Position numbers and translations under genes: made by a program. Below are positions 1 through 10,000 of a stretch of 64,000 bases of DNA, piece by piece. Source of the stretch: Notospermus geniculatus (lineage: Eukaryota > Nemertea > Pilidiophora > Heteronemertea > Lineidae); NCBI GenBank assembly GCA_002633025.1, contig NMRB01000053.1, forward strand, positions 526,656 to 590,655, written 5' to 3'. The notes under the pieces were generated by a model that saw only the letters and a list, made by a program, of their open reading frames with translations, was not told where the DNA came from and made no database searches. Numbering within the stretch: position 1 is the stretch's first letter; each line of letters starts with the position of its first letter.

Positions 1-772
1 AAATCAATTTGAAATGTCAGATATAATCATACTATATCAAAGAACCGATTAGTTAAGAACCGCAGCCTGGATAGGTGTTAAGTATTTCAGGCTAAAACAA
101 CCCCATTATCAAGATAAAAAGGAATTTATTTGCTTGGTATTCCATTGATCGTGTTAGCGCTTTTTAGAAGCATTCCTCAACCAGTTTGCTTCCAGTCTGT
201 TCTGTCTGCCGCTGATGTTAACAATCAAGGATGATTTTATTACAGGTACGGTTGGCATAATATACTTATGTTTCAAAGATAAAAAGTAGCTTAAACTTTT
301 AAGCAACTTTTGAAATCGTGAAAGACTACACAGACCTAGCCTACGCCCAAAATCAGTCATTTGAATCCACGCTGCATGACACTGTGCGTACGCCAACTCA
401 GACCCCAAGCTGTAATTATGGAATACACCAATTGTTCTGAAATGTTTAGATCATCGACAGCTTCACGTCTAAATGCTCCACGATAAAGGGCAACAGCTGG
501 CGATAATTGTTCTGTGCATTAGTGTTTCTGGTGAGACATCATCGTTGGTGTCTTAATTTTCTGATTGCTGTAATCATGCTAGTCCAAACTGATGGCAAAA
601 TAGAAAGTGTTAAAAAACAACGATGGTTTTGAATTGGGTGACTTGCTAATTGCTAAGCCACCTTGTCACCAAGGCGCCACCCAGCCGAGTAACTCCTGTC
701 GACATGTAATTAACAGAGTGACACTCCTCATTAATCCACTAGGTGTCAAAGTCCAAACAAGCCAGATTTCGG
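1..772. other. Upstream of histone H1, no gene seen
   Basis: I see no coding region here. The short reading frames on both strands have no recognisable domain and no good splice context. The last 150 bases are the promoter-proximal region of the H1 gene. I could not find a convincing copy of the H1-specific AAACACA promoter box. Confidence 0.5.
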
Positions 773-780
773 TATAAATA
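773..780 (+). promoter_or_regulatory. TATA box of histone H1 gene
   Basis: TATAAATA lies about 100 bases before the H1 start codon, a normal distance for a replication-type histone gene with a short leader. No intron is needed between it and the ATG. Confidence 0.75.
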
Positions 781-878
781 CAGGGACCTGAAGACGGGTT
801 AACCATTCGACGCATACCATCGAAAGAGTGATCATCTACCGTTCCTTCCTTCGACAAGTCATCCCAACAACCGTTACT

Positions 879-1535
879 ATGGCCGACTCCAAAGCTCCTG
901 CTCCCACGACCACCAAGGAAAAGAAACAGGCCGATCACCCGCCCGTGAAAGTCATGGTAAAGGCCGCTATTGCTGCTCTCAAGGAACGCACAGGTTCGTC
1001 TCGCCCTGCCATCATGAAGTACATCAACGCCAACTACAACTACGACAACGCTAAAGCTGTTGCAAAAGCTTTGAAGAAAGGAGTCGAAACCGAAACTTTC
1101 GTCCAGGTGAAAGCAAGTTACAAACTCTCTGCGGAAGCCAAGAAACCCGAGAAGCCAAAGAAGACGGTGAAGAAACTAGCGGCCAAGAAAGAAAAGGAAG
1201 CAAAGAAACCAGCGGCCGAGAAAGAAAAGGAAGCAAGGAAACCAGCGGCCAAGAAAGAAAAGGAAGCAAAGACACCGAAGGCAAAGAAAGAGAAAAAGAC
1301 CAAGACACCAAAGAAAGCAGCCAAGTCTGATGAGAAGAAAAAGAAGGCCAGAACTCCCAATGCTTCGAAGACTAAAAAGTCTGCGGAGAAAAAGAGTGTG
1401 AAGAAGACAACAAAGACCGAAAAGCCAAAGGTGAAGAAAGCCGTGAAACCCAAGACGAACAAGTCCACTGTAAAGACCAAGACTGACAAGCCGAAGAAGA
1501 CATCGAAATCGGCACAGAAAACCACCACAGCTTAA
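879..1535 (+). CDS. Linker histone H1
   Basis: Intronless gene for a 218-residue linker histone, which binds nucleosome entry and exit DNA and compacts chromatin. Seen in the sequence: a short N-tail rich in T, P and K; a winged-helix globular domain at about residues 20-90, beginning DHPPVKVMVKAAI and including TGSSRPAIMKYI; then a lysine-alanine C-tail. The tail contains four imperfect 11-residue repeats of the KPAAKKEKEAK type (33-base DNA repeats at about 1178-1310). I chose the ATG at 879 (context ACTATGG) over an in-frame ATG at 828, because the family starts with a short MAD/MSD-type tail and 828 lies only about 50 bases after the TATA box. The TATA box, lack of introns and 3' stem-loop indicate a replication-dependent histone. 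No core histone gene follows, so this copy is solitary or at a cluster edge. Confidence 0.95.
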   Translation: MADSKAPAPTTTKEKKQADHPPVKVMVKAAIAALKERTGSSRPAIMKYINANYNYDNAKAVAKALKKGVETETFVQVKASYKLSAEAKKPEKPKKTVKKLAAKKEKEAKKPAAEKEKEARKPAAKKEKEAKTPKAKKEKKTKTPKKAAKSDEKKKKARTPNASKTKKSAEKKSVKKTTKTEKPKVKKAVKPKTNKSTVKTKTDKPKKTSKSAQKTTTA

Positions 1536-1571
1536 TCATCCCCGGCAACTCAAGCAACCTCTGCTACCCAC

Positions 1572-1587
1572 GGCCCTTCTAAGGGCC
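1572..1587 (+). terminator. Histone mRNA 3' stem-loop
   Basis: GGCCCTTCTAAGGGCC forms a 6-bp stem with a 4-base loop and matches the histone 3' stem-loop consensus bound by SLBP. It lies 36 bases after the stop codon. The purine-rich AATGAGAGA at about 1600 is a plausible histone downstream element for U7 snRNP. The transcript would therefore be cleaved without polyadenylation. Confidence 0.92.
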
Positions 1588-1671
1588 ACAAAATGTTTAA
1601 TGAGAGACCAATCACCAGTGTGTTCGCTTTGTCACAAGAATTCACCTTTTTGTTCTTCTGATATTATATTA

Positions 1672-1762
1672 GGGAGGTTTCGCAAGCGCCCGGTTAGGCC
1701 ATACGACGACATTTATCTATTACGTCGTCGTATGGCCTAACCGGGCGCTTGCGAAACCTCAC
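1672..1762. mobile_element. Palindromic MITE, TA target site, copy 1
   Basis: 91-base element that is almost one hairpin. Two 37-base arms (1674-1710 and 1724-1760) are perfect reverse complements around a 13-base loop. The tip is GGGAGGTTTCGCAAGCGCCC. TA dinucleotides flank it (1670-1671 and 1763-1764), as for Tc1/mariner-type insertion. A 118-base relative lies at 18598-18715. There is no coding capacity. Confidence 0.85.
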
Positions 1763-1764
1763 TA

Positions 1765-2833
1765 TTGTCATGATCTAATCAGCGACTGAATTCATGTCTG
1801 AGAAACAGCCGGCCTAATGGGTCGCACTCGCGCCAACAATTTATTTTCAAAAAGTCGGGGAACCACTGGCGACAGCAGAGAGTTCATCTGTTCCAGCCAT
1901 TGCGCTGTTGTTTACAAGAACGAATTATTAATTTTCCAGATATGTTTACTTGCGCCCGTGATATATTGCGCCATTTGAGGAGAGCACTTTTTTATGAAAA
2001 GACCAAACGTGAGGGACTTGCCAAGGCAACAAAGTGGCCACTCCCGATACCTGTCTCCATACTAATGTTTCATTTCCCCAACATTTGCGACGGAAAAAAT
2101 CACCGGCGTATGAATGTTATATCCAGTCTCTTGACCATACAACACTTACGTTTCCCCTCGCGTTTCCCATCTGGCAGCCGAAACTCCAACCCCAGTTTCG
2201 AACCGTTCCCACCCAGTACATGTAATTACCCGCGCTCCGTAACTGTACTTTACACGATTCTGAAGAGGACCAATAGAGGGCCAAGCGTATATACTGGCAC
2301 CCCAGCTCAACAGGGTTTTCGTTCATCGATTTAGAGACAGTTGATGTCCATTCTCTTGCTCTGTTCTGAAGAAAGTAAGACGGCCGTATAGATCCGGTGT
2401 CACAATATCTGCCAATGGTAGCATCCTCTCGCACGGAACGATCAAACTCAGATTCCATGGTGGGCTATCAGTGTAACTTAAATCGACCGCAAAGTATACC
2501 AGACATTAAATGAAATATCACAGGGCATGTTATTGCCCACTTCAGTGATCGATTGCACTCGGAAGACAACTTTCCGACCGGGTGGTTGAATGGCCGCCCA
2601 ATAGGAAGCATACCCAGATCTGTCAAATTAGAAGTAGCACAGGACGTGCCGTCCATGGAGTGCCAAGAACGGGCCAGCACCTCCAACAGAATGGTCATAT
2701 GCCTTGCATCATCTGGATGTTCTCGCCAATCGCGTGCCAGTGCATGCAATGGATGGATACTTGCACTTGTTTGCAAACCCGTGGCCATCCTCGTCTCAAA
2801 GCTCGACGCAGATGATGTCACCGTCACGTTAGG
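1765..2833. other. Spacer without recognised gene
   Basis: I see no gene. Short open frames on both strands overlap each other and show no known domain, codon pattern or splice context. Confidence 0.5.
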
Positions 2834-2860
2834 CCTACCTCACAGGGTCACCCTAATCTG

Positions 2861-2916
2861 CGTGCCGCGTGCCAAGTACCACGTGCCACGTGCCAAGTTC
2901 CACGTGCCACGTGCCA
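2861..2916. repeat. CACGTG tandem array, left TIR
   Basis: Tandem units related to CACGTGCCA give four CACGTG palindromes within about 40 bases. CACGTG is the canonical E-box of MYC/MAX, USF and CLOCK-type bHLH factors. Any regulatory role here is speculative. Confidence 0.8.
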
Positions 2917-3895
2917 TTTTTTATCAAAATTTTATAAAAATTGCTGAATAGTAATTTATCAAAATTAGGTGTTGGGGTGAAGGTGGATGGAAGATGGAAC
3001 TTGAGCATTGATCTCAAGGGCAAGCCCATCCATGTGATTTAAATACTCGTATTGACACTTCCAACATTGCCTGGGAACAAAGGTGGCTAACAGTGAAATG
3101 AAATGCTCATAATGTTTTGAAGGTGAGGGTCAACCTGAGGGGAATCCGCCATGCATGTCTGCATGCAGTCAAGCTGGCTTGGAACTAGGGGCACACGACT
3201 GAGATCTATAAAAAAGACCAGCATGGGCCTAGGGATTATAGGCCTACATGTATGTGGGGCCTTCAGCCCGATTTTGTGGCAATAGATGCCTACATCGTTC
3301 AATGGCATTCCCGGCAAAACTTCGCTTCTTCAGGCTCCCAGGTCTAGTTTTCTGGCTGGGGACAAGCAGGCAATGTTTCCATCAAAATGCCAGGCATGGC
3401 GGGGCTAGTGAAAGGGGTAATATAGGGTAGTTTGTTGATGTTTCAATAAGATTGGCCAATGCAGTAAGCTTACATGCACCGGTATCTACGGCAAAATAAC
3501 TTTAACAACTCCTGCAAAATTTTTGGCCATCAAAAACATCATTTCCTCCCTTCAACATGTTCAGTCACACTGCCCAATGTCAGTTCAACTTAACTTGGCC
3601 AGGCTGAATCAAACTGACTAATAAAATGTAACATAGCTCTTCTAGTGGTGGATGCAATATTATGCACAGTTTTTGTAATCCCTTCTTGTGTGGATATTTA
3701 GACATGTTAGTTGGTTTGTGGATAATTAGCAGCCCTTTGTTCCCAGACAATTTTGGCAGCGTCAATACGAGTATAAATCACATGGATGGGCTTGCCCTTG
3801 ATCAATGCTCAAGTTAATCTTCCATCCACCTTCACCTCAACACCTTATTTTGATAAATTACAATTCAGCAATTATTATAAAATTTTGATAAAAAT

Positions 3896-3965
3896 GGCAC
3901 GCGGCACGTGGAACTTGGCACGCGGCACGTGGCACGTGGAACTTGGCACGTGGCACGTGGCACGC
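3896..3965. repeat. CACGTG tandem array, right TIR
   Basis: Inverted counterpart of the left array. Units GGCACGTGG and GGAACTTGG alternate and give five CACGTG palindromes. Unit number differs from the left TIR, so the arrays have changed since insertion or were unequal to start with. Confidence 0.8.
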
Positions 3966-3989
3966 AGATTAGGGTAACCCTACCTCACA

Positions 3990-5617
3990 TACCCAACTCC
4001 ATCTGACCTCATCTAGCGTGACTCCTTATTTCACACTTATTGTAGGGAACAAGGACAACATCTCTTTACCCATGTCACTTTTCATTACGGGTTGAGGGTT
4101 AAAAAATCGTTCCTTTAGAAATTAAAGAAGGGAAGAGAGTGTCATCTTCAAATGACGAACAGGAACGTAAACCAGCTAATCGTGAAAATATCCTATTTCA
4201 TCCACCGACAAACGAACTTAATCCCCTGCTACTGTATCGAGTTTCCTTCTGGAGGGGCTAATTCTACAAATCTTCCAAATGGAGGTCTATATTAGTATTA
4301 ACGTGGGCGTTGTTTGGACACAAACATGTCTAGCAATCTCTATAAGCAGACGAGCACCCATCCAAAAGGTTTGTGTGTTAAGTTTCGTCATTACTTCTTC
4401 ACAACACGCAACCAATTCCACACAAGCCTTAAATTCCGCGTCTCACGCCAACATCTCGTATTTATTATCATATCCTAGCGCGAAGAAGAGGCAATTATAT
4501 AATCCCTAATCCCTTTATGTACCGTAAGTCGGAACTGATGACGCTCTGAGAGGACTGGATAATTTGGTAGCTGAGGGGAAGTCTGGTTTAACCAAGGATC
4601 AGATGGTATTTGTACAGTCAGCCTCCCGGGGTCTCGGAAGTAGAAATCTAACGTCGTCAGCTTTAATCTACCCTGGTTGACATCCGGGATAAAACATAGC
4701 AGTTCAGAGTGCCCCTTCCACCGGAGAATACCCTGTCAACCACAAGTGTGGAGGGAAGTTTAATTAAAAATATAAGCGTCGATTCATTATAGCTGCAAGA
4801 CATGGTATTTCCTGATATCCGAGAGACACTTATATACCACTTCTCCACAGCCCGTCGTGGCAGTTATGGCATCTTTAACAATAGTTTAACATGAAATATT
4901 TCCTCCTCCTTGAAAATTCGATAGATTGCAAGACTAGTGAAGTATATGATACTGCGTGTGATTCAGAAAAAGATATCTGAATTCAAGTGTGCCTTGGAAA
5001 GCAGAAGTGTCGGCCAGAGGTAGCCGTCCCAGGAAAGCAATCTAAATGATGCAGCGTTCACATTGAACATTATTCAAACCGATTTCCGGAATACGAATCC
5101 GATAAGTCGTATTCAGAACAGCCTCGTCACAGCCCAAGGGCATCCTCAGTGCGAGCACAATTTAAGCCCACGTTGTTAAATCGGTTTCACTGCCTGTTGA
5201 CAGGGGTCTAGTGGCAGGTTATAGTACGTATTATCTAAGGTTTTATTACGAATTGAGCACGGTTTGTAAGACTAGTGTGAACACGGCGTTAGTCGGTATT
5301 CACAATATTCATGCGCTAAATTGATTCGCCTTTTCGTCTGCTTCTAAAGCAATGGTCGAAAACTCATCTAATTGAGGGATACAGAGTTAATCCAGGGGAT
5401 CACCTCCGTCCCTAAGCCATGATGAATGTGGACTCTGCCTCCAGCGTCTAGGCGGGATAATGCGGCGATAATGGAAAAGATATAAGTAGATAGGCATCTT
5501 ACTGATGGCGGGAGGCGACATCTTGTATTTCCAAAGCTTAGAAATTATCATGAATGTCGCGTTACCCAGGCATTATCACGCTGAAGAAACCCATAAGATT
5601 GGAACTCATCGTTTACA
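3990..5617. other. Spacer without recognised gene
   Basis: No coding region, RNA gene or clear repeat structure could be supported here. Open frames are short and unrelated to known domains. Confidence 0.45.
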
Positions 5618-5778
5618 GCAATGCAACAGTTTTCCTTAAAAGATGTACATGTACATGTGGGTAAAACCTTCTTTATCTGCGGTCACCCCAAATTCAACTG
5701 TCCAAATTCATTGCCCAGTCGAGTATTTCCGCTTTTAATACGTGGCCGAGTAAAAAGCGATCCGGATGCATTTATTAA

Positions 5779-5983
5779 AGCCCCCGTCACATATCCACTC
5801 CGGGGCCCGTACGGCGAGTAAAAACAGACAGATTGCCCCTGATCCCCGCGGAATGAAAACCGTAGAAATGAAAATGAAAAATAAAATGAAAATCCTAATG
5901 GACCCGTGCTGTCTCTAAAATCCACGGCAAGCCGCTGGGTGGGGAAAATCGTACGGGGCCCGGTGGATAATGTGACGGGGGCT
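5779..5983. mobile_element. MITE with AGCCCCCGTCACA tips, copy 1
   Basis: 205-base element with inverted ends: AGCCCCCGTCACATATCCAC on the left, and on the right the reverse complement of AGCCCCCGTCACATTATCCA. Inner CCGGGGCCCGTACG/CGTACGGGGCCCGG arms follow. The flanking TAA (5776-5778 and 5984-5986) fits a 3-base TWA duplication of PIF/Harbinger type; TTAA is an alternative reading. The middle is A-rich (GAAAATGAAAA units). There is no coding capacity. Confidence 0.75.
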
Positions 5984-6486
5984 TAAATAAGCCTTTGTCC
6001 ACCATAACGGGCTATAGAAAATTATCTCAGTTGTCTTTGGACCGAGCTTATTGAGAGAATCTTCTTCCAAATGAAGTTAACCTCCTCGACAATCAAGCTG
6101 CACACTGGCGGCCATTTAGCAACAAAGAAGCTAACAGCTCTTCACATTGTCACATCATTTGCTCGCCGTAAAAAAATCACAGCATCCGACATTTTCGCCG
6201 CGTTTCTTATGCGGAAGCTGCCTATTTGGTCATCTGTGGAGCCATTATTGAAGCAGGTCTGCTCTCGGAGGTTGACGTCGGTCAAATTATGGTGCAAAGA
6301 TGACGGTTTTTTGCGATGGCTAGCTGTTCGCNGCAATGCAACAGTTTTCCTTAAAAGATGTACATGTGGGTAAAACCTTCTTTATCTGCGGTCACCCCAA
6401 ATTCAACTGTCCAAATTCATTGCCCAGTCGAGTATTTCCGCTTTAATACGTGGCCGAGTCAAAAGCGATCCGGATGCATTTATTAA

Positions 6487-6688
6487 AGCCCCCGTCACGT
6501 ATCCACTCCGGGGCCCGTACGGCGAGTAAAAACAGACAGATTGCCCCTGATCCCCGCTGAATGAAAACCGTAGAAATGAAAATGAAAAATAAAATGAAAA
6601 TCCTAATGGACCCGTACTGTCTCTAGCCACGGCAAGCCGCTGGGTGGGGAAAATCGTACGGGGCCCGGTGGATAATGTGACGGGGGCT
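6487..6688. mobile_element. MITE with AGCCCCCGTCAC tips, copy 2
   Basis: Same insertion as the element at 5779-5983, carried in the second half of the direct repeat. It differs by a few bases, as expected for an allele. Confidence 0.75.
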
Positions 6689-7036
6689 TAAATAAGCCTT
6701 TGTCCACCATAACGGGCTATAGAAAATTATCTCAGTTGTCTTTGGACCGAGCTTATTGAGAGAATCTTCTTCCAAATGAAGTTAACCTCCTCGACAATCA
6801 AGCTGCACACTGGCGGCCATTTAGCAACAAAGAAGCTAACAGCTCTTCACATTGTCACATCATTTGCTCGCCGTAAAAAAATCACAGCATCCGACATTTT
6901 CGCCGCGTTTCTTATGCGGAAGCTGCCTATTTGGTCATCTGTGGAGCCATTATTGAAGCAGGTCTGCTCTCGGAGGTTGACGTCGGTCAAATTATGGTGC
7001 AAAGATGACGGTTTTTTGCGATGGCTAGCTGTTCGC

Positions 7037-10000
7037 CATTTGGTATTTGTATTTGTACATGTATTAGGTTTTTCGGTCTAGGGCCGAAACCAGCATTAAT
7101 ATTGACCCTGAAGAGAACGGAAGAGACCATCTCAAGCTACTCATGTTCCTCACTTGTTAACCTGTGTGAGTCAGTTTTGAAAGTTAGGGCATTTTTTAGC
7201 TGAGAACGTCGAGTTATACTCATAGCAACACCGTAATGAGGCATGGGCGGAGATTCATAGAAGGATCGAAGTGACTCTATGTAAATACTTTATCAGACGA
7301 CCCATGGATGCCATGGGGGATGTTGTTCGGTTTGTCTCGCTGCAGCCACCAACATTTGCCGTTCCTTATGTCCGGGTAGGAATTGACATTTTTTTTGTCA
7401 CCTACATGTAATCTCACGTCTTGCATATATTCTCATTAAAAGTACTAACCTGGTCGCCGGAATGAAAGACGAGCCTGTTGTTAACGTTAACACACGTAAA
7501 AATTATTATCTCTTGCCAATCTCAGACGCCGAAGGGGTAAATATCGTCTTTCGTAAAGCATAGGTATACCTAGCATGAAGACAACGAGTCGAGCAACAGC
7601 AATGGAACCGTGCGCTCATTTCTTACGGGTATATTTCCTTACATTCTTCATTCTCTTACTTTTCATCCCGTTTACCATTCCCCAAAAAAATTCGATGTGC
7701 GGCTGTGAAAATGAACGTTTTAAGAAAACGATTGAAAGGCTCATCCTGCCGTTGGTTAAAGACTTTGCGTACCAATTGCTCTTCCCACAATCGTGCATCC
7801 AACTGTGCAAACAAGTTGAAGAAGATGCTCGATTCTTCGGCCACCTGTTTAATCGATACAGTACTGTACCAATGCCTTTATCGCCACGAGGCAAGTGTTC
7901 GGGTACTACGCAATTGTTAACTTGATTTCTGATATTGTAGAACACGGGCCTGATTGTTGTGGCAGGAAGGATATCCGAGCGCACACCAGGCAACATATCG
8001 TATGGAATAATAAGAAACATGCTTCGGGCAGATAAAAAATCAACCTTTCATTCTGACGGTAAAACAGGATGGTAAGGAGCAGACTTCTGCAGATGTCGAC
8101 TAATCTAATTTCTATACATATTTTCTATATGCCCCGGGCTTTGCCTACACATTTTCCTCCAATTATATACCCATAACATCCAATATAAGTAACATTACAA
8201 TGATCTATCTATTACTTAGTTGGTATCTGTGGTTGCTGATTGCAGACACAGTACAGTGTTGAGTTGCAACCTGCAAAATGTATTGGAAGAGCAGGAAGTT
8301 CTTTTTTGTTGTCTGTGGTAACGATGGCGGTTCAACGTGGATTAGAACTAACACGTGAATCATTCCAAGAATCTATCCTATTTCTACTGTTTATTGCATT
8401 GTATGTAGTACTCTTAAAGATGGAAAATTCAGAACATTACTTGATTCGCAAACCTAAATGGATGTGCCTTTGATAGATCGTGCAGCGAGACTAGAAGCAT
8501 GTCTTCCTATCGCCATATATGTACTGCAGAGAGCCATTGACGACCGGAAGTAGTCAAGCTGGACATGCGCAGGAGGTTGAATGTCTTGAAGACACGTCAC
8601 ACGCCGTGAATTTCATGAGTGTGAACCCCATTTCACAGCTTTGGATGGAATTCGTGTCATCGTATCAATACTTCGATGTGACACAAATTGCCTCGCGCCA
8701 AGTTGTCATCACAGATAGCAACACTGACAGTGACATGTCGCCTGGAGCATGCCCTGGGTTGTTCTGGTGATAATGAAACAAATTGGCATGGGGAAGGTTA
8801 AATGTAATGGCGAGAAAATTACTGTATTGAGATATAACCTTATAACAATTTCTGGTCATTATTTGTGGTCTGATTATTCGCTGGACAGGACTGTTCAATT
8901 GAAGGTCGAATTGGGTCACGGCTGTCCAATTTCCTTCCTCCACAGTAGTTGGTTCTGATTGCTAACTTCAAGCATCAGCTCCGAAATTCAACTGACGGTT
9001 CTTGGATTTTGAATATCTTTCTCATCCTCGCTATAAACATGTTTAAATAGAACATAGAAACCACGATCACGTTTTAATGGAAGCTTTCATGGGACCAGAC
9101 GGCAACCGATCAAAATTCTGATAACGTACCCACAAGCTTGACAAGTCGAACTAAACTCGCTCGGGATTCCATCCTGGTTCGTTGCCCTATCATAATTACT
9201 CACAGTTGATTTCAACCGCCTGTAAAGACCGTCTGTGCCCCTCACAGTTGATGAGACGCGGTGACTCTGACGGTTACAGCGACATATCGGCGTTATTTGC
9301 AGCGCCTGATTTGTTCGGGCGGCGTGCTCTTTGGCAGTATGTGGCGTAACCATTGAATGGAACGGTTGTGTGGATGTTTGGCACGGTAACACCATTGACG
9401 GATCCATTCTCCGTGCTCTGGTGAAGTGAAATATCGAGTTTTCATTGGATTACAATTCGGCTGAGATGATCAACGAGGTAAGTAGTCTTATGACAATCTC
9501 AATCGCTTTGTTGATGAACTGAATGAGGATCAATCAACAATATCTCTTCCCTTGTCTATTGTGCTGAAAGTTTGAATAGCGGTTGCTGATAGCCTGATCC
9601 AGGTAGGTACACTTATCAAACTCTCTGAAAGAGGTGTGATAATGAATATTGCAAATATCGTTATAGCTAAAGAAGAGAATTTCAAACATAATGCAGTAAC
9701 ATCGCATAGTTTCCTGATGTAGGTATCAAATGAAATAGACGAAACGTGTTCCATTTTGGGAATATCATATTGAAATTTAGCATTCGCAACCAATAGAATG
9801 CATGGGTCGTTTTGAAGGCATGTATCTTTCACGATTCTTTATTTTGTTTTTGATGAGCATTCAGACGCCAAAGAAGCATTGCTTTACCTGATGATGTATG
9901 ATTTGTATTGAATCCAGGTGTCATGTTGTGAAAGTTAGTTCGGATTGAAACGTGAAGGAACATGCCTTTGTTACAGAATTACGGCAATAGAATGTTGAAA

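Larger units (their letters stand above)
2845..3978. mobile_element. Non-autonomous DNA transposon with ~247-base TIRs
   Basis: 1,134-base element. The left terminal inverted repeat (about 2845-3091) matches the reverse complement of the right one (about 3730-3978), from the tip (CACCCTAATCTGCGTGCC) to an inner GGGAACAAAGG segment. An 11-base direct repeat, CCTACCTCACA, flanks it at 2834-2844 and 3979-3989 and reads as a target-site duplication. Long TIRs plus a 9-11 base duplication suggest a Mutator-like (MULE) derivative; that is an inference, as no transposase is encoded. The ~640-base interior has no coding capacity. Each TIR carries a tandem array of CACGTG-containing units just inside the tip. 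Confidence 0.82.
5618..7036 (+). repeat. Near-identical direct repeat joined by one N
   Basis: 5618-6331 is repeated at 6333-7036 with only small differences: a TACATG unit, a one-base deletion in a T run and a few substitutions. The copies meet at a single N (6332). Each carries one copy of the same MITE. The arrangement suggests two haplotype versions of the same contig end placed in tandem by the assembler, not a biological duplication. Confidence 0.8.

Noticed and set aside
1118-1528. 136-residue frame on the minus strand, F/V/A-rich
   Set aside because: Antisense of the H1 lysine-rich tail. Its composition is the mirror of AAG and GCC codons; no independent evidence.
6071-6373. 100-residue basic frame, repeated at 6776
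   Set aside because: Present twice only because the whole region is duplicated at the N. No recognisable domain.
7575-7925. 116-residue frame with a hydrophobic N-terminal part and cysteines, resembling a secreted protein
   Set aside because: No family resemblance, and overlapping open frames of similar length on the other strand. Most likely chance.
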